Shown in pieces: positions 9,801 to 17,611 of a stretch of 64,000 bases of DNA. The notes beneath the pieces are model-generated. The model was not told the DNA's origin. It saw only the letters and a program-made list of their open reading frames with translations, and searched no databases. The stretch covers positions 115,320-179,319 of the forward strand of contig NZ_JAGGPU010000013.1 of NCBI RefSeq assembly GCF_018613605.1, written 5' to 3'. Position 1 is the first letter of the stretch. Each line of letters begins with the position of its first letter. Position numbers and translations under genes: made by a program. This DNA is from Pedobacter sp. ISL-64 (GTDB taxonomy: Bacteria; Bacteroidota; Bacteroidia; Sphingobacteriales; Sphingobacteriaceae).

Positions 9801-11248
9801 AAAGTCACCGTTTGGGCCATTGGCCTGAACATTTTACCTTCTATACCAACCAGTGCCAGAATCGGCAGGTAAACGATGAGGATAATGATTTCGCCGAAAG
9901 CGGCACTGTTACGGATCTTGGAAGCAGATTCAAAAATCTCTGCATCCATTTCCTGCTGGCTTAACCTGTTTTTGTTTTTTCGGATACCCAGATGGTGGAG
10001 AGATGCCTCCACTATAATTACCGCTCCATCTACGATTAACCCAAAGTCTATAGCGCCAAGGCTCATCAGGTTTCCGCTGACGCCAAAAAGGTTCATCAGG
10101 CATATGGCAAAAAGCATAGCAAGTGGAATAACCGAGGCCACAATCAGTCCGGCACGGAAATTCCCCAAAAGCAGTACCAGTACAAAGATCACAATCAATG
10201 CGCCTTCTGCCAGGTTTTTGGTCACCGTACCAATGGCACTGTCGACTAGTTTTGTGCGGTCGAGGAATGGCTCAATAACCACGCCCTCTGGAAGATTCTT
10301 TGCAATCTGGTCCATCCGGGTTTTTACATTTGCAATAACCTTTGAAGAGTTGGCACCTTTTAGCATCATCACTACCGCCCCTACTACCTCGCCCTGATCG
10401 TTTCTGGTCATGGCACCATACCTGGTGGCCGCACCTATCCTCACTTCAGCTACATTTCGGATCAGCACGGGAATGCTATTCTCATTGGTCCGTACAACGA
10501 TGTTCTCAATGTCCTCGATACTGTTGATGAGTCCCTCGCTCCTGATAAAATAGGCATTGGGTTTCTTATCGATGTAAGATCCGCCAGTGTTCTGGTTATT
10601 TTTTTCAAGTGCCCTAAAAATGTCGCTGATGGAGATATCCATACTTCTGAGTTTGTCGGGATTAAGAGCAATCTCATACTGTTTGAGGTATCCCCCAAAG
10701 CTGCTTACATCTGCTATACCCTCTACGCCCAGAAGCTGGCGGCGAACAATCCAGTCTTGAATGGTGCGGAGCTCGGTGGCATCATATTTTTTTTCATATC
10801 CTTTTTTGGGATGGATTACGTACTGGTAAATCTCTCCCAGTCCTGTTGTTAATGGTGCAACCTCGGGTATGCCGATCCCCTTTGGAATGGCTCTTTCTAC
10901 TTCGGCAAGCCTTTCGCTCACCTGTTGGCGGGCCCAGTAAATCTCTACATTTTCCTTAAACACCACTGTTACAACTGAAAGGCCGAATCTGCTAAAGGAA
11001 CGGATTTCTTCTATTCCGGGAATTGTGGCCATGGTTTGCTCTACCGGATAGGTTACAAAGCGCTCGATATCTTCTGCGCCGTTGCTTGGTGAAGAGGTAA
11101 TAATCTGGACCTGGTTATTGGTAATATCGGGAAGGGCATCTATGGGCAGCTGCCTAAGGGAGTATATGCCCCAGGCAATCAGCGCCAGTATCATAATTCC
11201 CACCAGCAGTTTCTGCCTGATGGAGAATTGTATTATTCTGTTCAGCAT
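6872..11248 (-). CDS. CusA/CzcA-family heavy-metal RND pump fused to a TolC-like outer-membrane factor
   Basis: 1458 residues. Residues 1 to about 1040 form a complete RND pump with twelve membrane segments and two periplasmic loops. The TM4 motif DFGLIVDGAVIIVE is of the divalent-cation (CzcA-like) type rather than the Cu/Ag CusA type. After the last RND helix, MGRKKVR and a hydrophobic stretch end in QPAKAQ, which looks like a signal-peptidase I site after residue 1063. Residues 1064-1458 form a TolC-like outer-membrane factor (LTLEQAVSSALENN, coiled-coil repeats, IPLFYSAYSAKAKAA). Fusions of this type are known in Bacteroidota. The metal exported is not certain; zinc, cobalt, cadmium or nickel fit the TM4 motif. 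Confidence 0.93.
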   Translation of the reverse strand: MLNRIIQFSIRQKLLVGIMILALIAWGIYSLRQLPIDALPDITNNQVQIITSSPSNGAEDIERFVTYPVEQTMATIPGIEEIRSFSRFGLSVVTVVFKENVEIYWARQQVSERLAEVERAIPKGIGIPEVAPLTTGLGEIYQYVIHPKKGYEKKYDATELRTIQDWIVRRQLLGVEGIADVSSFGGYLKQYEIALNPDKLRSMDISISDIFRALEKNNQNTGGSYIDKKPNAYFIRSEGLINSIEDIENIVVRTNENSIPVLIRNVAEVRIGAATRYGAMTRNDQGEVVGAVVMMLKGANSSKVIANVKTRMDQIAKNLPEGVVIEPFLDRTKLVDSAIGTVTKNLAEGALIVIFVLVLLLGNFRAGLIVASVIPLAMLFAICLMNLFGVSGNLMSLGAIDFGLIVDGAVIIVEASLHHLGIRKNKNRLSQQEMDAEIFESASKIRNSAAFGEIIILIVYLPILALVGIEGKMFRPMAQTVTFAILGAFILSLTYVPMMSALFLNKTISTKRNVSDRIMSFFQSVYTPMLNFAIRARVAVVGIAIGLFAICLIIFNYLGAEFIPTLEEGDFAVETRVLTGSSLSQTIEAATRAAKVLKANFPEVKEVIGKIGSSEIPTDPMPVEACDLIIILKDKGDWTNASTRDELAGKMQAKLEQYIPGVTFGFQQPIQMRFNELMTGARQDVVIKVYGEDFSKLSTYAAKIGTIARKIEGAEDIYVEQASGLPQVIIKFHREKIAQFGLNIEDVNTAIRSGFAGEVAGLVFEGEKRFDMVVRLEKENRQSLEDVKNLFVTAPNGNQIPLEQLADIQYREGPNQIQRDDAKRRITVGFNVRGRDVESIVKEIQQKIDAEVKFLPGYYPTFGGTFENLQAATKRLGIAVPLALLLILLLLYLTFSSIKHALLIFTAIPLSAIGGVFALWVRGMPFSISAGIGFIALFGVAVLNGIVLISEFNRLKKGGMNDILEIIRTGTSVRLRPVIMTALVASLGFLPMAISGGSGAEVQRPLATVVIGGLISATLLTLLVLPVLYIWVEKMGRKKVRIAPVAGIIVMSITLFGLQPAKAQTALTLEQAVSSALENNRAISGANLGVGLQQALRKSAFEMPKTEVSMLYGQYNSLIKNDNNFTISQSIPFPTLFAANAALGDERIKSGLLQMASSKNELIFQVKTVYTNLQYLYSKEKLLLEQDSIYKGFVKSAALKYKTGEGNLLEKVAAETQLKDVQNLLDQDRSDIEIYKTQLATLLGRSELPLIADKFLMETPEISIGDTALLNENPAIAYFRQQIVIAEKQRKVELAKAMPDFTLGYFNQSLTGFQNVNGSDVFFGRDKRFQGFQVGLSIPLFYSAYSAKAKAASINRDIASNDLELHQRKLTGQYQQALGEYLKNRKRYDYFITSALANAALILKNSRIAYQNGEIGYSEYLLNLKQANGIYEGRLMALLQLSQSINQIEFLTGNNNSF

Positions 11249-11363
11249 TGTCGTTTAAATCAAAAATCAATAAATAGCAGGGCATCATTGCACCTCATGG
11301 TGCAAAATTGTGCATGTAAAAAAGCATGCTTTTCATGGATAGCTCCATGAGATAAAAAATTGA

Positions 11364-11690
11364 TTAAACGAGTTTAGGCGGTTGCCAGATATCGAGTGGT
11401 TGTTTTTTCAATGCCGAGCACTGGAAAACCGGGTATGGTTTACGGAATACCGGAACAATCAGATCTGTTAACTTTTCGGTTGGAAAGTGCTGACCGACAG
11501 AGCAGCAGGCACAGCTGCAGAATGGCGGACAGGATTCTCCATGCATATGCTCAGCTTTTGATTGATCGCTGTGCACAGTGCTTTCTGTGTGAGACTTGGA
11601 AACCATATCTTCTTTGTCCTGGCAGGGCATTAGGCCCAGAAGGATCAGATAAAGAGAAAAAAGGAATACAAAGTTTTTCACTAAGGGCAA
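11364..11690 (-). CDS. Small secreted Cys/His-rich protein, DUF6660-like
   Basis: 108 residues. A hydrophobic N-terminal segment runs to about residue 22 (FLFSLYLILLGLMPCQD). A His-containing linker follows, then the compact cysteine cluster CPPFCSCACC at about 54-63, and the protein ends IWQPPKLV. The layout matches a Bacteroidota family (DUF6660) usually found before metal RND pumps. The gene precedes the pump gene by 115 bp on the same strand. The Cys cluster suggests metal binding or sensing in the envelope, but no function is proven. Confidence 0.72.
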   Translation of the reverse strand: MPLVKNFVFLFSLYLILLGLMPCQDKEDMVSKSHTESTVHSDQSKAEHMHGESCPPFCSCACCSVGQHFPTEKLTDLIVPVFRKPYPVFQCSALKKQPLDIWQPPKLV

Positions 11691-11849
11691 ATGTAATGAT
11701 TAATGTTTTTAATTCATAAAGCCCGTTTTCATTTTAATTCCTGTCCTGTTTTGATGGTTAAAAAACCAACTGTCTATTTATTAATTGATAACCACTCCCA
11801 ATGAAATTAATATCTTGTGGAACTAAATTAATAATCATGCCCTATCTGT

Positions 11850-12272
11850 ATGGAAAGATTTGAAGAAATACTAACAAAATATAATTTTACCAAACGGGCC
11901 AACAAACCAAAGACCACTTTTGAGGAAGCTGAAAAAATAATAAACTTCAAACTTCCTAACGATTATAAAACTTTTGCTTTAAATTATTCGGGACTTGAAG
12001 GCTTTATTGGGGAGCAATATGTTAGACTTTGGGACTTCGACGAAGTAATTGAAATGAATATCGACTATCAAATTTTTGAGTATTTACCGAACACATTAGC
12101 AATTGGGGGAAATGGTGGTGGAGAATACATTGCAATAGAACGATTAACTGATAATAGTTTAAGATTTGTGTTATCTCCCTTCCTAATCGAGGAAGAAGCA
12201 CATATTGAAATAGGAATTTCTTTTACCGATTTTTTAGAACGTTTAGAAAACCGAAAAGTATGGTTTGAATAA
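11850..12272 (+). CDS. SMI1/KNR4 (SUKH) family protein
   Basis: 140 residues, the usual length of a single SUKH domain. The motifs EAEKIINFKLPNDYKTFALNY (about 24-44), the central GGNGGGEYIAIE and the C-terminal SFTDFLERL fit SMI1/KNR4 proteins. Many of these are immunity proteins against contact-dependent or polymorphic toxins; others have housekeeping roles. No toxin gene is adjacent, so it is either an orphan immunity gene or works elsewhere. No signal peptide is visible, so it should be cytoplasmic. Confidence 0.75.
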   Translation: MERFEEILTKYNFTKRANKPKTTFEEAEKIINFKLPNDYKTFALNYSGLEGFIGEQYVRLWDFDEVIEMNIDYQIFEYLPNTLAIGGNGGGEYIAIERLTDNSLRFVLSPFLIEEEAHIEIGISFTDFLERLENRKVWFE

Positions 12273-12335
12273 TTAAATTACATATCACTAACAAACCGAC
12301 CTAACGTTAGAAAAGAGAATTAGACTATAACGCCA

Positions 12336-12809
12336 ATGATCATACTTACGTTTAAAGATTGGGTTTTAACAGTTGATCACGAATACACGAGATCAACCTA
12401 TGCTGCCGTTGAAAATGGTAGTGCAGAGGATTGTAATTGTAATGATTGCCTGAATTATATTCAGAACAGAGGCAACATATTCCCAAAGCAGGTTAAACGT
12501 TTATTCAATCAACTTGGTGTAGATTACCACAAAGAAAGTGAGGTTTGGCGAATGTGTAAAGAAAATGACGGTACACACCGCTATAGTGTAATATTTCATT
12601 TTAAAGGAAGCTTTGAAGGCACTGATTGTTTAGTCTCACTTAATGGCTCACAAGCAATTAAACTAAATCCTGTAACAGATTCTTTTAAAATCGGTTTCAC
12701 CAAGGGCGATGATCTAACCTACTTTAAAGATAAAAATGATCTGATTCAGATTGAAATTGAAATCATGGTGCCTTGGGTTATCGATAGAATGTTAGAAAGC
12801 GAGTGGTAG
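12336..12809 (+). CDS. Conserved uncharacterised protein with DCNCNDC motif
   Basis: 157 residues, cytoplasmic by appearance. The protein opens with an ILTFKDWVLTVD strand and a YAAVENGSAEDCNCNDCLNY segment at about 23-42 whose three close cysteines could bind a metal. FPKQVKRLFNQLGVDYHKE and a beta-rich C-terminal half follow. It resembles a conserved hypothetical family of similar length seen in Flavobacteria and Sphingobacteria; no function is known to me. It lies 63 bp after the SUKH gene on the same strand and may be a second accessory or immunity-type gene. Confidence 0.7.
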   Translation: MIILTFKDWVLTVDHEYTRSTYAAVENGSAEDCNCNDCLNYIQNRGNIFPKQVKRLFNQLGVDYHKESEVWRMCKENDGTHRYSVIFHFKGSFEGTDCLVSLNGSQAIKLNPVTDSFKIGFTKGDDLTYFKDKNDLIQIEIEIMVPWVIDRMLESEW

Positions 12810-13025
12810 TTTCTTATCCAATGAAATGACTTTCAAAAGAAGCCTTGTTGTTATCCAAACACTCAGCTCATTCAAGTTTTAACAGTCCTAAAACAATGTT
12901 CCGAATCGGCTTATCCATCAATCTCTTCACGCAGCCTTAATGTATTACGTATCATTATAGATGCAAAGTTATGGGGTAAAGAATCTTGGTTATTTTTATG
13001 GCTTGCTATTTTTACAAGCCCTTAC

Positions 13026-14141
13026 ATGCGTACTAACCTAAATAATGAGCTGGCCACCAAGCCACATTACCCTATATTAGATGGCCTTCGCGGTGTCGCA
13101 GCTATAATCGTTGTCACCTTTCACCTAACCGAGCCCTTAGGCACCGGGCACCTTGACATCCTGGTGAACCATGGCTATCTGGCTGTAGATTTTTTCTTTT
13201 TATTATCGGGTTTTGTAATGGGCTACGCTTATGACGACCGATGGAACAAAATGAGTGTAGGCAGCTTTTTCAAACGCCGTATTATACGTTTGCAACCCAT
13301 GGTAATTTTGGGGATGACCCTTGGCGCTATCGGATTCTATTTTACAGATTCTACCATATGGCCCCTCATCCATACCATTCCGCTTTGGAAGATGCTGCTG
13401 GTGCTGTTTATTGGCTACACCATCCTGCCAATACCGCTATCGCTTGATATACGTGGCTGGCAAGAGATGCATCCCATGAATAGTGTGGGCTGGTCGTTGT
13501 TTTTTGAATACATTGCCAACATTCTTTATGCGGTGTGGGTCAGGAAGTTTTCTAAAACGGCCTTAAGTATCTTAGTGGTTATTGCGGCCATCGCATTGGC
13601 ACAGCTGGCCATTACAAACGGCGATGTAAGTGGCGGATGGACACTGAATGTAGAACAAGTGCGTATTGGCTTTACCCGCACCCTATACCCTTTCTTTGCA
13701 GGTTTGTTACTTTCGCGTATTGCAAAGCCCACCCGAATTAAAAATGCCTTTTTATGGTGCAGCCTTTTGGTGGCGCTAGTACTTTATATGCCACGCATTG
13801 GCGGTGCAGAGCATCTTTGGATGAACGGGACTTATGAATCTGTCTGCATTATCATCGTGTTCCCACTCATTGTGTATATTGGCGCCAGTGGCGTACTGCA
13901 AACGCAAAGAGAGCATAAGATATGCAAATTTTTAGGCGATATATCCTATCCACTTTACCTGGTACATTATCCACTGGTTTATTTTTACGTGGCTTGGATC
14001 AGTAACCATAAAGGCACAACCATCATTCAGGCATGGCCTTATGCCCTGCTCATTTTAATAAGCAGCATTGTTTTGGCCTATGTCGCATTGAAATGGTATG
14101 ATGAGCCAGTGCGCAAATGGTTGCGGAAAAAGTTTGCCTAA
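13026..14141 (+). CDS. Membrane acyltransferase, acyltransferase-3 (OafA/PatA-like) family
   Basis: 371 residues with about ten hydrophobic segments. The N-terminal family signature LDGLRGVAAIIVVTFHL is at about 19-35 and contains the catalytic His. A second conserved block, FFFLLSGFVMGYAY, lies at about 57-70. The C-terminal WYDEPVRKWLRKK block is also typical. The family transfers acetyl or other acyl groups to sugars, lipids or peptides on the outer face of the inner membrane. The acceptor is unknown. It is a single-gene unit followed by a repeat region. Confidence 0.9.
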   Translation: MRTNLNNELATKPHYPILDGLRGVAAIIVVTFHLTEPLGTGHLDILVNHGYLAVDFFFLLSGFVMGYAYDDRWNKMSVGSFFKRRIIRLQPMVILGMTLGAIGFYFTDSTIWPLIHTIPLWKMLLVLFIGYTILPIPLSLDIRGWQEMHPMNSVGWSLFFEYIANILYAVWVRKFSKTALSILVVIAAIALAQLAITNGDVSGGWTLNVEQVRIGFTRTLYPFFAGLLLSRIAKPTRIKNAFLWCSLLVALVLYMPRIGGAEHLWMNGTYESVCIIIVFPLIVYIGASGVLQTQREHKICKFLGDISYPLYLVHYPLVYFYVAWISNHKGTTIIQAWPYALLILISSIVLAYVALKWYDEPVRKWLRKKFA

Positions 14142-14260
14142 GATCGGGTTAGGCTTTAAAGAGGTTGTATCATAAATATAAAATTGTCATTCTGAGGGTT
14201 AATTTGTATAAAAATCAATATAGATGACAGCGTATTTTTGCAGTGATAGGCTGCGAAGAA

Positions 14261-14412
14261 TCGTCATTGCGAGAAGGCTTTTTCAGCCGACGAAGCAATC
14301 TTACAACGATCGCTATCAGCGTGTGCATTAAGATTATTCATTTTTTGCAGTTGCTTTTAAAGGCATTCATGAGCTCACTCCGTTCGGTTATCTTCGTTCC
14401 TCGCAATGACGA
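14261..14412. repeat. REP-like palindrome, gTCATTgcgag type
   Basis: The arms are tcgtcattgcgag at 14261 and its reverse complement ctcgcaatgacga ending at 14412; the interior holds GAAGCAATC, typical of this dispersed Bacteroidota repeat. The gene-free stretch 14142-14586 also has partial copies of related elements (a gtcattctgaggg arm near 14190 and a gacaagttcgaa block near 14537). A unit near 14207 (aaaaatcaatatagatgaca) recurs with changes near 15617. The location between convergent genes suggests a role as a 3' processing or termination structure. Confidence 0.7.
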
Positions 14413-14586
14413 TCATCCTATTGGAGTCTGTCATTGATAGTCTATCGAAGGGCATTTAAATACCCCGTAAAGCGTTTCGACTACTTGTCCCGATTCATCA
14501 AGAAGCTCTCCGTAGGAGTCCTTTGGACAACGTGACAAGTTCGAAGGAATCACAACTTGTGACATAGACTCTTCTTTTGGTCTATA

Positions 14587-15462
14587 TTACTTTAAAAAAT
14601 CATTCAGATAAGCCAATATGGTTTTCGTCTGCATCATTAGGCTCACATGCCCCTGGCCAGGAACAATGGCCAAATGAGATTTTGGCATCGACCCCATATC
14701 GGCAAATTTGTCACCACCCAGTAATTGGTAGGTTTTACTCAGCTCTACTTTATCCAGGCCATCATTATCTCCTGCGATGATTAATACAGGTGAAGTAATT
14801 TTCGCAATATTGGCGTCGCCCATGTCGAATGTTGTCCCGGCAAAAACAATCATCTGTTCTATAAATTTTGTCCATTTTGTTTTGTCAGGCGCTACGGCAT
14901 CATATGCCGTTTTCATAGGTGTATTTGCAAACATTTCAGGTTTCATATTTTTAAATGCATCCGCTATTTCAGGTCTCCAGCCAGTACTTTTATAAGTTGA
15001 AGAAATAATTACTAATTTTTTTACGCGTTTAGGGCTTTGTATGGCCAATTTATAAGCTATAGAGCCACCCATACTGTACCCTACAACATCAGCACTGTCT
15101 ACTTTTAAATGATTCATTACACCTTCCACATCACTGGCCAGCGCAGCCTGATCTAATTTACGATCAGAAAAAGGTGTGTGTCCATGCCCCTGCAATTCGA
15201 CGGCGATTACTTTTCTGGTTTTCGATAATTCGGGTATTAATTGCCCCCAGTTTGTTTCGATGGTCATAAAAGCACCATGCAGTAAGATGAGAGGTTTACC
15301 CTCACCGTATACTTCGTAATAAACTTTAAGGCCATTAACCGGTGCATAACCGCTCTCGGCAGGCTTAAGTTGTTGCGCTTTTGATTGAGCTGCTGCAAAC
15401 ATGATGATTGCAAAAAGTAGTACTGATTTAAGGATATTACCCATTTGGAATAAATTTTTCAT
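14587..15462 (-). CDS. Secreted alpha/beta-hydrolase
   Basis: 291 residues. A signal peptide ends near residue 30 (AAAQSKAQQ). The oxyanion region is LILLHGAFMTIETNW at about 58-72. The nucleophile elbow is GYSMGGS near 127-133. An acid loop (LIIAGDNDGLD) and a catalytic His in PGQGHVSLM near the C-terminus complete the triad. It is a periplasmic or surface hydrolase of the alpha/beta fold, close to esterase, lactonase or haloperoxidase-like proteins. The substrate is unknown. No operon partner is visible. Confidence 0.9.
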   Translation of the reverse strand: MKNLFQMGNILKSVLLFAIIMFAAAQSKAQQLKPAESGYAPVNGLKVYYEVYGEGKPLILLHGAFMTIETNWGQLIPELSKTRKVIAVELQGHGHTPFSDRKLDQAALASDVEGVMNHLKVDSADVVGYSMGGSIAYKLAIQSPKRVKKLVIISSTYKSTGWRPEIADAFKNMKPEMFANTPMKTAYDAVAPDKTKWTKFIEQMIVFAGTTFDMGDANIAKITSPVLIIAGDNDGLDKVELSKTYQLLGGDKFADMGSMPKSHLAIVPGQGHVSLMMQTKTILAYLNDFLK

Positions 15463-15670
15463 AAAGCTATTTTAATTTAGTTTGAACGATATTAACGATA
15501 CAAATATGCAGTTCATTCGGGGCTTTAACGCGACGTAAAAACGACAACTTCAGTGGCAAATTGCGACATTACGGATTTGAAGTTGATGCCTATACGCTTA
15601 GAAAATTTATTGTCTAAAAATCAATATAAATGACATGAGAATTTTTAGTGTATTTTAGGTCGAGTGAAAT

Positions 15671-15752
15671 CGTCATCTCGACCGCAGTGGAGAGATCTTT
15701 TAAACATAGTCAAAAGATCTCTCCACTCCGCGTTGCTCCGGTCGAGATGACG
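15671..15752. repeat. REP-like palindrome, cgTCATctcgacc/GAGAGATC type
   Basis: The outer arms cgtcatctcgacc and ggtcgagatgacg and inner arms gtggagagatctttt and aaaagatctctccac form a near-perfect long hairpin. The same family recurs at 40843-40923 and 42058-42161. It sits upstream of a small membrane-protein gene in the gene-free stretch 15463-15933, which otherwise holds only the aaaatcaatataaatgaca unit near 15617 and a promoter. Confidence 0.8.
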
Positions 15753-15863
15753 ACCTTTCTTTTGGAATCTGTCAATAGTAGCTTGTCGAAAGACTTAGTT
15801 AAATAACCTTTTGATTAAGCTGATTGAAAGAGTTTTTTTTTTAATTAAACCTGATCTAACGCT

Positions 15864-15893
15864 TTTAGTAGTTGCGTCTATCTCGTATATTTG
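15864..15893 (+). promoter_or_regulatory. Bacteroidota-type promoter candidate
   Basis: A perfect TAnnTTTG -7 element (TATATTTG, 15886-15893) is preceded at 18 bp by TTTA, close to the -33 TTTG box. It is 40 bp before the ATG of the small membrane-protein gene at 15934. Confidence 0.4.
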
Positions 15894-15933
15894 AGCATTA
15901 CCCACAGGGGATTACGCTCAAAAACCAGGCAAA

Positions 15934-16185
15934 ATGGAACAAAAAAATCTAAAGGAATTAACAGATGAAGAACTGTTGCAAGAAGCAAAAAAAAAGAAAT
16001 CAGCAGCCATAACCAATGCAGTATTAATTGGCTCTCTGATTGGTGTTATATTTTACAGCGTTATGAAAAACAGTTTAGGATTTTTGACACTCATCCCTTT
16101 GTTTTTCATCTATAAATTGGCAAATAATTCGAAATATGACAACAAAGAATTAGAAAATCTTTTAAAAGAAAGAGGATTGAAATAA
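15934..16185 (+). CDS. Small two-helix membrane protein
   Basis: 83 residues. A charged N-terminus with LTDEELLQEAKKKKSA is followed by two hydrophobic segments (about 26-43 and 48-61) and a charged C-terminus (NKELENLLKERGLK). The layout resembles that of the 82-residue protein encoded at 25231-25479, with a short amphipathic LSLAELNK/LTDEELLQ-type start and two helices, but clear homology cannot be claimed. No function is recognised. Confidence 0.7.
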   Translation: MEQKNLKELTDEELLQEAKKKKSAAITNAVLIGSLIGVIFYSVMKNSLGFLTLIPLFFIYKLANNSKYDNKELENLLKERGLK

Positions 16186-16293
16186 AGGATGATAGCGGAT
16201 TATCAATTAACGGCAGAATAATATCCCACATATCCTGGATAATCCTGGCCGATGGGTTGAAGAATAAAAATATACAGCGAAAATCTAAGCAAC

Positions 16294-16785
16294 ATGGAAT
16301 CTAATATCACAATCATTAATAAAAATGAAGGCGAGTATTTAGGCATAGCAGGGGGTAATTACAGGATCATCATTTCTGGTGAGCAAACCAGTGGCAATTA
16401 TGCAGTAATTGAAATGACTGTCCCTCCGGGTGGTGGTCCACCACCACATGCTCATCCCGATATACAGGAAATGTTCCATGTACTGGATGGAGAAGTGGAG
16501 TTTAAAACAGAAAATGGCAAACAAATCGTTTCAAAAGATGGCTTTGTAAATATCCCTCTTGGCGGAGCCATCCATTGCTTTAAGAATACCTCCGAAAAAC
16601 CTGCACGATTGCTTTGCACGGTAGTACCCGCCGGACTGGAAAATCTATTTCAGGAAATAGGTACGACTGTTCTTCCTGGGCAAACGCTACCCATTCCTGA
16701 ATTAACAGCGGAGCGGAAAGCTTTTTTAAAAGCGATGGATTTGAAATACAATCAGCAAACCTACCCCAAGGATTTTCTGGGATAG
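16294..16785 (+). CDS. Cupin-domain protein
   Basis: 163 residues. The cupin motif 1 is visible as PPPHAHPDIQEMFHVLDGEVEF at about 50-71 in total, with metal-binding His residues and a Glu. Motif 2 (HCFKNTSEKPARLLC) is at about 94-108. These small single-cupin proteins are found as quercetinase-like dioxygenases, isomerases or sensors, so the reaction is open. There is no signal peptide. It is followed by a small lipoprotein gene 66 bp downstream, perhaps in the same transcript. Confidence 0.82.
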   Translation: MESNITIINKNEGEYLGIAGGNYRIIISGEQTSGNYAVIEMTVPPGGGPPPHAHPDIQEMFHVLDGEVEFKTENGKQIVSKDGFVNIPLGGAIHCFKNTSEKPARLLCTVVPAGLENLFQEIGTTVLPGQTLPIPELTAERKAFLKAMDLKYNQQTYPKDFLG

Positions 16786-16851
16786 TAAATTCATGACTTG
16801 ATTAATAAAAAAGATAACAGCAATTGGCACAGTTATCGCTTACTTATTATT

Positions 16852-17022
16852 ATGAAACAGATATATCTTATTGTCGCATTATCGGTAATGCTGCTTACCA
16901 GTGCTTGTTATAGTGCCAGAACTGCTGGTAATAGCGGCAAAGTTCCTCCAGGGCAAGCCAAAAAAGGAACAGGTTCAAAATCGGCCAGACCTTTTGCTCC
17001 AGGGCAACAAAAAAGAAATTAA
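16852..17022 (+). CDS. Small lipoprotein with Lys/Gly/Pro-rich tail
   Basis: 56 residues. The ATG at 16852 is chosen over an in-frame TTG 54 bp earlier because it places the lipoprotein signal MKQIYLIVALSVMLLTSAC directly at the N-terminus. The mature part is PPGQAKKGTGSKSARPFAPG-rich and basic. A strong hairpin terminator follows at once. Similar short basic tails occur in the secreted protein encoded at 17074-17580. Function unknown. Confidence 0.65.
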   Translation: MKQIYLIVALSVMLLTSACYSARTAGNSGKVPPGQAKKGTGSKSARPFAPGQQKRN

Positions 17023-17029
17023 AAAAGAA

Positions 17030-17051
17030 AACCCTCCAAATTTGGAGGGTT
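17030..17051. terminator. Bidirectional intrinsic terminator
   Basis: A perfect hairpin (aaccctccaaa/tttggagggtt) has an A-rich left flank and a T-rich right flank. It lies between the convergent genes ending at 17022 (+) and 17074 (-) and can end both transcripts. Confidence 0.85.
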
Positions 17052-17073
17052 TCTTTCTTTATTACACAAACAA

Positions 17074-17580
17074 CTAATGTTTTCCCTTACCGTTTCCATG
17101 GCCTTTGCCATTTCCGTTTCCTTTATTAAAATGCTGTGAGGGTTTTCCTTTATCGCCTTTATAAACCTTGGCATTACCCTTAGCCGGTGAATATTTTTGT
17201 CCTTTGCTTTTCCCGATTGCCGATTGCCCATGGTTGCCTTTAAATTTGGCATATTTTACTTTGTGGGTCTTAAAATAACGGTAAGGTTGACGTGAGTTAA
17301 TTACGACCTTGTAGCCGTTATATAAATCATATCCGCTATATCTCGGTGGAAGCGATGTGGTAAAAACCCAGCCTCCTGCACCCATATAAATAAACTGTTT
17401 TTTAGGCACATAATAATAGCTCTCAATATCGGGCAGGTAATAATAATCTACATAATCATAGCCGGTCGGCCCCCATGCAGGCTGCGCCCCAAGATTTATG
17501 TTTACACTTACCTGAGCCTGAGCTTTAAAAGTAAGGCTGCTGCTTACCACGAGTAACAACAGCAAGAATAGCTTTTTCAT
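17074..17580 (-). CDS. Secreted Tyr-rich protein with Gly/Lys/His-rich tail
   Basis: 168 residues. A signal peptide ends at about residue 23 (TFKAQAQV). The mature part has aromatic stretches (YDYVDYYYLPDIESYYYVP) and GAGGWVFTTSLPPRY, then a basic middle region (YFKTHKVKYAKFKGNHG). The tail is low-complexity, made of GNGNGKGHGNGKGKH. This is a Bacteroidota-specific envelope protein family of unknown role. The adjacent upstream gene on the same strand encodes the DUF4382 lipoprotein, 31 bp away, so they are likely an operon. The GNGKGK motif also occurs inside the barrel protein encoded at 18893. Confidence 0.75.
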   Translation of the reverse strand: MKKLFLLLLLVVSSSLTFKAQAQVSVNINLGAQPAWGPTGYDYVDYYYLPDIESYYYVPKKQFIYMGAGGWVFTTSLPPRYSGYDLYNGYKVVINSRQPYRYFKTHKVKYAKFKGNHGQSAIGKSKGQKYSPAKGNAKVYKGDKGKPSQHFNKGNGNGKGHGNGKGKH

Positions 17581-17611
17581 CGTTTTAAATTTAGATATGA
17601 ATAATTGGGGT

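Noticed and set aside
10342..10698. Plus- and minus-strand frames within the RND pump gene
   Set aside because: They are alternative frames of a gene whose own frame has clear conserved motifs.
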